Source: JAGUXG01 sp043798435
GTDB taxonomy: Bacteria > UBA9089 > UBA9088 > JAGUXG01
DNA: 13,828 nt
Reading direction: 5' to 3'
Assembly (NCBI GenBank): GCA_043798435.1
Contig: JAZDOR010000080.1
Span: 1 to 13,828 of the forward strand
Positions 5,006 to 10,900 of this stretch are shown here, piece after piece (positions within the stretch are counted from its first letter, which is position 1; every line of letters begins with the position of its first letter). Both the position numbers and the translations under genes were made by a program. Under the pieces are notes generated by a model that saw only the letters and a list, made by a program, of their open reading frames with translations, did no database searches and was not told the origin of the DNA.

Positions 5006-6586
5006 ATGGAGATAGATTATAAACTTCCAAAGAAAGGCTGGATGGATATACCCGCAGAGCTAAAGAAGGGGTTCTTCTGCTATGGGGCAAAGGAGAAGAG
5101 CCTTTCTGCTGTTAGTTTTCCAAACTCAAGGCAATGGTCTGTCTTAGAGGCAGACTGGAAACTCCCTTCAAACTGGAAAGAGATAATCCTTAATGGAATG
5201 GCTGAGAGGCTTAAAAAGTATCGCTCCTTCAAGCTCTTTATGGATATATGCGTCAGATGTGGCGCCTGTGCTGATAAATGCCAGGTCTATCTTGGCACAG
5301 GCGACCCAAAGAATATGCCGGTCATAAGGGCTGAGCTTTTAAGGTCTGTCTATAGAAGGTATTTCACTAAGGCCGGCAGATTGGGAAAACTTGTCGGGGC
5401 AAGGGAGCTGACAGTGGAGGTTCTCAAAGAATGGTGGTATTACTTCTACCAATGCTCAGAATGCAGGCGGTGTTCTCTCTTCTGCCCTTATGGCATAGAC
5501 ACCGCAGAGATAACGATGATAGGCAGGGAGCTTCTGAATCTCCTGGGCTTGAATATAGAATGGATAGCAGGTCCTGTGGCAAACTGTTATAGAAAGGGGA
5601 ATCACTTAGGTCTTGAGCCACATACAATAAAGAACAGCATAGATTTTTTGCTGGATGAGATAGAGGAGATAACCGGGATAAAGATAACGCCTTCCTTCAA
5701 TAGAAAGGGGGCTGAGATACTTCTTGTGATTCCATCCGGGGATATGTTTGCTGACCCTGGCACCTATACCTGTATGGGATATATGATGTTGCTCCATGAA
5801 CTTGGTTTAGACTACACCTTGAGCACTTATGTCTCTGAAGGCGGAAACTTTGGCTTCTTTACCTCTATGGAAATGGCCAAGAGGCTTAATTATAAAATTT
5901 ATGCTGAGGCAAAGAGGCTTGGTGTTAAGTGGATATTAGGGGGTGAATGTGGCCATATGTGGAGGGTGATAAGCCAGTATATGGATACCTATAATGGACC
6001 CTGTGACTTCCTGGAAACACCTGTCTCTCCGATAACAGGCACAGAGTTTACTAATGCAAAATCTGGAAAAATGGTTCATATTTCAGAGTTTACTGCTGAT
6101 TTAATCAAGAACGGAAAGCTAAACCTTGACCCAAGAAGGAATGACCACTTAAAAGTAACCTTCCATGACTCCTGCAATGTGGCCAGGGGCATGGGCATGT
6201 TTGAAGAACCAAGGCATATTCTAAAGGCTGTCTGCAACAACTTCTATGAGATGGCTGAGAATACTATAAGAGAGAAGACTTTGTGTTGTGGAAGTGGTTC
6301 AGGTCTTAATGCCTCAGAGAATACGGAACTGAGAATGAGAGCAGGATTCCCAAGAGCTAATGCTGTCCAGTATGTGAAGGAGAAGCATAGTGTAAATATG
6401 GTTGCTTGTATCTGTGCCATAGACAGGGCGTCACTTCCACCATTATTGGACCACTGGGTAGGAGATGTAGGTGTTTGTGGTGTAACAGAGCTTTTAGCCA
6501 ATGCCTTAGTGATGAAGGGAGAGAAGGAGAGGACGACTGACCTCAGGGGACAACCGTTAGTTAATAACAAAGAACAGCGACTTTGA
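5006..6586 (+). CDS. dsrK: DsrK-type [4Fe-4S] electron-transfer protein (HdrD-like)
   Basis: DsrK is the cytoplasmic, heterodisulfide-reductase-like subunit of the membrane DsrMKJOP complex, which passes electrons between quinones and the DsrC trisulfide in sulfite/sulfate metabolism. The 526-residue product matches the family along its whole length as I know it. It has KKGFFCYGAKEKS near the start and two cluster motifs, CVRCGACADKC (Cys82/85/88/92) and CSECRRCSLFCPYGIDTAEI (Cys150/153/156/160). The CCG-type half has GGECGHMWR (Cys315), FHDSCN (Cys390), CCGSGSGL (Cys427-428) and ACICAIDR (Cys468/470), which bind the special catalytic cluster. It ends with GEKERTTDLRGQPL, also DsrK-like. ATG 5006 is preferred because AAGG lies eight bases upstream; ATG 5000 is too close. 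No dsrM, dsrJ, dsrO, dsrP, dsrC or dsrAB is visible, so its redox partner here is unknown. It converges with tilS, 32 bases away. Confidence 0.87.
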   Translation: MEIDYKLPKKGWMDIPAELKKGFFCYGAKEKSLSAVSFPNSRQWSVLEADWKLPSNWKEIILNGMAERLKKYRSFKLFMDICVRCGACADKCQVYLGTGDPKNMPVIRAELLRSVYRRYFTKAGRLGKLVGARELTVEVLKEWWYYFYQCSECRRCSLFCPYGIDTAEITMIGRELLNLLGLNIEWIAGPVANCYRKGNHLGLEPHTIKNSIDFLLDEIEEITGIKITPSFNRKGAEILLVIPSGDMFADPGTYTCMGYMMLLHELGLDYTLSTYVSEGGNFGFFTSMEMAKRLNYKIYAEAKRLGVKWILGGECGHMWRVISQYMDTYNGPCDFLETPVSPITGTEFTNAKSGKMVHISEFTADLIKNGKLNLDPRRNDHLKVTFHDSCNVARGMGMFEEPRHILKAVCNNFYEMAENTIREKTLCCGSGSGLNASENTELRMRAGFPRANAVQYVKEKHSVNMVACICAIDRASLPPLLDHWVGDVGVCGVTELLANALVMKGEKERTTDLRGQPLVNNKEQRL

Positions 6587-6618
6587 AGTAGCAATAACTA
6601 TTGGTTCAAAATAGGTGA

Positions 6619-7548
6619 TCAACCTTCTTTTTGGCAGAATATAAGCAAATTTTTCTTTCTCTTTAGCCATCTGCCTTTACCCAGGTCAACCTTCCATGTG
6701 CCAGGCTTTGTAAGTAAAGATAGAATCTCCTCTATTTGTGAAAAGCCAACACCTTCCTCCTTTATAATATAAGCGATTATAGCCGGGTGGTGCAAAAGAA
6801 GATCTGGGATAGAAAAAGCATTATCTCCTACCTTGCATTCATCTGCAACCTTTTTTGCCACAACCTTAAAATAATCTCTCTCCCTATCTGTAATTTTTCC
6901 AAGTTTAACAAGGGATGCCATAAATTTAGGGTTTAGCTTAGAAATTTCTGGTATTATCTCCAGCCGTATCTTGTTTCTGGAATAAATGGGCAAGGCATTG
7001 GAAGGATCAAAGCAGAAATGGACATTCTTCTTTGCAAGATAGCCTCGTATCTCTTCTGCTCCAATCTCTATCAGTGGTCTTACAATGGTTATCCCATCCA
7101 TTACACTTTTTGGAGGGATAGGAAGGGGTCTTTCACCCCTTGTGATATGAAAAAGTGTCGTCTCTGCTGAGTCATTGAGGTTATGACCCAAGGCTATCTT
7201 CATAGCTTCCAGCTCCTTTGCCTTTTTTAGAAAGAATCCATATCTGGCTACCCTTGCCTCTTTCTGGATATTAGAGACCGCAGGAGACTTCCATTCCTCA
7301 ATATAACAGGGATAGCCCAAGTCTTCTGAGAATCTCTTAACATAAAGAGCCTCATCATCTGATTCTTTTCTTATCTTGTGGTTGAAATGGCAGATAGAAA
7401 GCTCTATGTCAAGATACCGCTTTACAGAATGCAAAACCAAGAGAAGAGCTATAGAATCAGCACCACCTGAGACACCGAGCACAACCCTATCCCCTTCTTC
7501 AAACATATTGTAAAAATGTATTGTCTTTAAGCACTTTGGAATGAGCAT
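6619..7548 (-). CDS. tilS: tRNA(Ile)-lysidine synthase
   Basis: TilS attaches lysine to C34 of the CAU-anticodon tRNA(Ile), using ATP, so that it reads AUA codons; it is normally essential. The 309-residue protein has the N-type ATP pyrophosphatase loop SGGADS at residues 27-32, followed by HFNHKIRKESDDE, GHNLNDSAETTLFHITRG, VRPLIEIGAEEIRGYL and DPSN with YSRNKIRLEIIPEI, all family signatures. The length resembles the short Aquifex-type enzymes, which lack the extra C-terminal domain of E. coli TilS; the last 40 residues (KPGTWKVDLGKGRWL) look like a natural end. ATG 7548 is chosen because a strong promoter ends six bases upstream; there is no Shine-Dalgarno. The in-frame ATG at 7506 would remove part of the strand before the P-loop. 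It is convergent with dsrK and divergent from the surface-protein region. Confidence 0.93.
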   Translation of the reverse strand: MLIPKCLKTIHFYNMFEEGDRVVLGVSGGADSIALLLVLHSVKRYLDIELSICHFNHKIRKESDDEALYVKRFSEDLGYPCYIEEWKSPAVSNIQKEARVARYGFFLKKAKELEAMKIALGHNLNDSAETTLFHITRGERPLPIPPKSVMDGITIVRPLIEIGAEEIRGYLAKKNVHFCFDPSNALPIYSRNKIRLEIIPEISKLNPKFMASLVKLGKITDRERDYFKVVAKKVADECKVGDNAFSIPDLLLHHPAIIAYIIKEEGVGFSQIEEILSLLTKPGTWKVDLGKGRWLKRKKNLLIFCQKEG

Positions 7549-7554
7549 ACACTT

Positions 7555-7583
7555 ATTTTATCTTGAAGCAGGAACTCTGTCAA
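7555..7583 (-). promoter_or_regulatory. tilS promoter, predicted leaderless start
   Basis: On the minus strand, TTGACA (7583-7578) is perfect, the spacer is 17 bases and the -10 is TAAAAT (7560-7555). The tilS ATG begins seven bases after the -10, exactly where transcription usually starts, so the A of the ATG is the likely +1. Confidence 0.72.
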
Positions 7584-7620
7584 CCCCAAATCTTTGTGTG
7601 TTACATCACGCAAAAGTTTA

Positions 7621-7649
7621 TTGACAAATTCTGTTCCTTCCTTTATCCT
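7621..7649 (+). promoter_or_regulatory. Candidate divergent promoter towards the small ORF and the giant surface gene
   Basis: TTGACA at 7621-7626, a 17-base spacer and TATCCT at 7644-7649. The -10 is only 4/6. The -35 lies 37 bases from the tilS -35 on the other strand, so the two would form a back-to-back divergent pair. Confidence 0.33.
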
Positions 7650-7703
7650 TAATAGATAGAATAGGTGTAGAATAGGGAGGGGAATGCTCATGAGAGGATA
7701 AGA

Positions 7704-7835
7704 ATGAGAATAACCAAGGTATTTCCCTATTTAATGCTTCTTTTTCTGTCTTCAAAAATGAGGGCAGATACTATAAAAATGACGAGAGGTGCGGTTTGTA
7801 GACTGTGCCTCTTTTTTTGTCTCAAGCAAAAATAA
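7704..7835 (+). CDS. Possible 43-residue protein with signal-peptide-like N-terminus and Cys-containing tail
   Basis: I do not recognise this ORF. It starts at ATG 7704 after a good ribosome site (GAGAGG, six to seven bases upstream) and ends at TAA 7833-7835. The N-terminus MRITKVFPYLMLLFLSS is basic then hydrophobic, as in a short signal peptide. The remainder, KMRADTIKMTRGAV followed by CRLCLFFCLKQK, has three cysteines. It may be a real small secreted peptide, a leader peptide for the downstream giant gene, or the 5' stump of an older secreted protein interrupted where the hairpin element at 7839-7975 begins, only three bases after the stop. The ribosome site is the main argument that it is translated; at this length the frame alone proves little. 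Confidence 0.38.
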   Translation: MRITKVFPYLMLLFLSSKMRADTIKMTRGAVCRLCLFFCLKQK

Positions 7836-7838
7836 AAT

Positions 7839-7975
7839 GCCACAGATTCACAGATTGAATAACAGATTGAATATATGAAATATTTAGAAAAGGAATATCC
7901 ATTAGGGCTAATCGTAAATTTTGGTGAAAACTCATCAATAACAAAAAGAATAATTTTAATCTGTGAATCTGTGGC
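7839..7975. repeat. Perfect 18-bp inverted repeat, CACAGATT hairpin family (copy 3), enclosing a coding remnant
   Basis: GCCACAGATTCACAGATT (7839-7856) is repeated exactly as its reverse complement at 7958-7975, with 101 bases between. The arms belong to the same word family as 493-562 and 4897-4984. Unlike copies 1 and 2, the interior is protein-like (see 7850-7990). The layout resembles a small mobile element with terminal inverted repeats; I see no convincing target duplication. Confidence 0.82.
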
Positions 7976-7990
7976 TTTCAAAGAGATATA
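7850..7990 (+). pseudogene. C-terminal remnant of a GxxExxY-type PD-(D/E)XK-related protein
   Basis: A plus-strand frame reads QIEYMKYLEKEYP then LGLIVNFGENSSITKRIIL and continues through the right inverted-repeat arm as ICESVAFKEI before a TAA at 7988-7990. The pattern YL-x(5)-GLIVNFG-x(6)-KRIIL is what I recall for the C-terminal end of GxxExxY proteins, whose ends read roughly YLK-x(6)-GLLINFG-x(5)-KR. The N-terminal two thirds, including the GxxExxY motif itself, are absent. The in-frame ATG at 7875 lacks a ribosome site, so this is probably a deletion derivative. The stop is immediately followed by the ATG of the giant gene (TAATG). Confidence 0.45.
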
Positions 7991-10900
7991 ATGATAAAAA
8001 AGATAATCATTGCAGGGTTTTTGTTGAGTCTTTTTATTGTCCAGGATGCAAGGTGTGCTACGGTTGTAAGTGGTGCTGTCTCTGGAAACTGGACTCTGGC
8101 AGGCAGTCCTTATATAATAGCCACAGATACAATCACTATTGCTACGGACACAACATTAAAGATAGACCCAGGGGTTGAGGTATGGTTTGCCACCAACACC
8201 CCTTTTTCTGTTTACGGAACCTTAACAGCCATAGGCACAGATAGCAATAGGGTTATCTTCAAGGGTTCAGAGACCTATTTCTGGGAGGGGATACGGATAA
8301 TCGGCGAGGGGGCAAGCCAGACTACCCTGAGCTATGTTGAGGTAAGGGATGCAAGGTGCGGGGTCTATCTGGAGAACACCTCTGATGTCGTCATAACAGA
8401 CAGCCTTATTCATGATTGCCAGGGAACATCTGCTTATGGAATCTGGATAGGGAGCTCATCTAACATCTTCCTTGGGACAAACAGCGTTTATAATATTCAA
8501 GGGACGACAGCTACAGGAATATATCTGCAGAACTCAGGGACAAACACCCTTTCCACAAACACAGTCTCTAATATTCAGGGAGGCACAGCCACAGGCATCT
8601 ACCTCTATAACTCAGCCAGCAACACCCTTATCTCTAATGTGGTGGAGAAGGTAAAAAGCACAAATGGAGGCACAGGCACAGGCATACTCCTTGAGCTTTC
8701 TGGAACAAACACCCTGAGCTCGGGAAAAATATTGCAGAATGACTATGGGCTTTATAACGATGGCTCTTTTGGCACAATTACAGCCTTCTATGTCTGGTGG
8801 GGGCATTATACTGGCCCCTATCATTCCGTGACAAACCCACAGGGAAAAGGGAATCCTGTCTCAGACTGTGTGAATTATGGCAGTTGGTCATATAGCTCAG
8901 GAAAGCAGGAGATAATCCTCCTTAACCCTGAATCCGGAAGGGTTGGAGAATCTATTGAGATAAATGGGGCAGGGTTTGCTACTGGGACAACCATTCTCAT
9001 CTCTTTTGGCACAACCCAGACAATGACCACAGTAACCTCAAGCAACAATGGCACATTTTCTACTACCTTTAATGTTAATATCCAACCAGAAGCAACAGTG
9101 GTTGTTACAGCGGCTGACCCTGGGGGCAATAGCTCTACGGCATTATTCTATATTATTACACCAAAGATATCTTTTCTCTCTCCCTTGTCAGGCGTGGTTG
9201 GCTGTGTGGTTACTGTGGAGGGACAAGGGTTTAGTAATCAGGGGTCTGTTACTATCTCCTTTGGCACACGGGAGACGATAGCCACAACTCAAGCAGGTCA
9301 AAAAGGCACATTTTCAGTAACCTTTGTGATAGATACCCAATCAAATGGAGCAAAGGTGATTACAGCCAAAGATTCACTATATCTTGCCACGACATCTTTT
9401 TCTATCCAGATAAATGTGGTTATCTTCACGCCAACAGAGGGGTATGTGGGGGATTATATTACCATTTTTGGAACAGGATTTACATATCCAGCTAACAACA
9501 TTGAGATATATTTTACAAATAGCTCCAGTATACCTCAATATTCTACATTCCAGGAAGGGACATTCTCGGTAACCTTTATGGTTGAAACCCTTTGTGGAGG
9601 AGTGCAACAACAGATCTGCATCCATGACCCTTCTGCCTTCATAAATAAATACTTTCTTATAAAGGCTCATATATTTGAGATAGACCCTAAGAAAGGTGTT
9701 TGTGGAAGTCAGGTTGTTGTGAGTGGAAATGGGTATGGCAACAGTCAGGAGGTTAGAATAGATTTTGGAACATCTTTAACCATTACCACGACTATTGTAG
9801 GTAGTAATGGCGTATTTATGGCAACTTTTACTGTCTCTACCCAGACAGGAGGGACGAAGGTAATCACAGCACAGGATGGTGGCGTGGCTGATACAACATT
9901 GTTCGTCATTACAGAGAATATATACTTCCTATCGCCTCCATTAGAGGGTCATGTTGGCTCTGAGATAACAATCTGCGGAAAAGGCTATACCGGGACATCC
10001 GCGGTCTCTATAGACTTTGGAACATATTTGACCATAACAACTGCACCAACTTCAGCAGAAGGCACATTCTCAACCACATTTCTTGTCTCTACACAACCTT
10101 ATAACATAAAGGTGATAACTGTGTCTGGGGTTCAGTTCTCTACAACAACCTTTACTATCAAGCCGAAGATATACCTTTTATCTCCCCTGTCAGGCTATGT
10201 TGATGATACAGTAGAGGTGTTTGGGGCAGGATATTCTCAGTATCCTGGCAAAATAAACATCTACTTCGCCACAAACCCAACCCCAGAAGCAATAGGAACA
10301 GCAACACAAGATGGCACCTTCTCTGTAGCTTTCACTGTGCCACATAAGCCTGCAGGTCAAAGAACGGTAAAGGCGACAGATTTTGTTTCAGGATTTTCCT
10401 ATGATGTCCAATTCGTCATCCTGGGAAGGATAACCTCAATCTCTCCCTCTTCTGGCAGGTGCGGCTCTGAGGTTACTGTAGAGGGCGATGGATATGGAGC
10501 TTCAGAGCAGATAGACATCTCCTTTGGAATTAACCCGACCATAACTACCGGGACATCTTCTGGTGATGGTGATTTTCTGATAACCTTTATTATAGACACC
10601 CAAGCCTATGGGACAAGAATAGTTACGGCAAAGTGGGCGACAGAGAATGATACCACAGTCTTCTTTATCCAGACAGGGATAGACTTAAGCCCGCCAGAGG
10701 GTGCTTTGGGGGATGAAATTTGGGTGATGGGCAGGGGCTTTTATGGGACAGAGACTGTGGCTATTCATTTTGGCACGCAGGAGACAATTGCAACTGCCAC
10801 ATCATCTTTGCTCGGAACATTCTCGGTGACATTTTTAGTCAATACCCAAACAGGTGGCACAACAGTGGTCACAGCAAAGGGAGAGGTTTCAGATGAAGCA

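Noticed and set aside
6244..6594. Minus-strand frame of 116 codons at the end of dsrK
   Set aside because: Antisense to conserved DsrK motifs and no family features of its own.
7681..7699. Start codons ATG 7684 and ATG 7690 after GGGAGGGG
   Set aside because: They give only a handful of codons before TAA; the ATG at 7704 opens a longer frame with its own ribosome site.
9377..9670. Minus-strand frame of 97 codons
   Set aside because: Entirely antisense to the surface-protein frame, with no ribosome site or recognisable motif.
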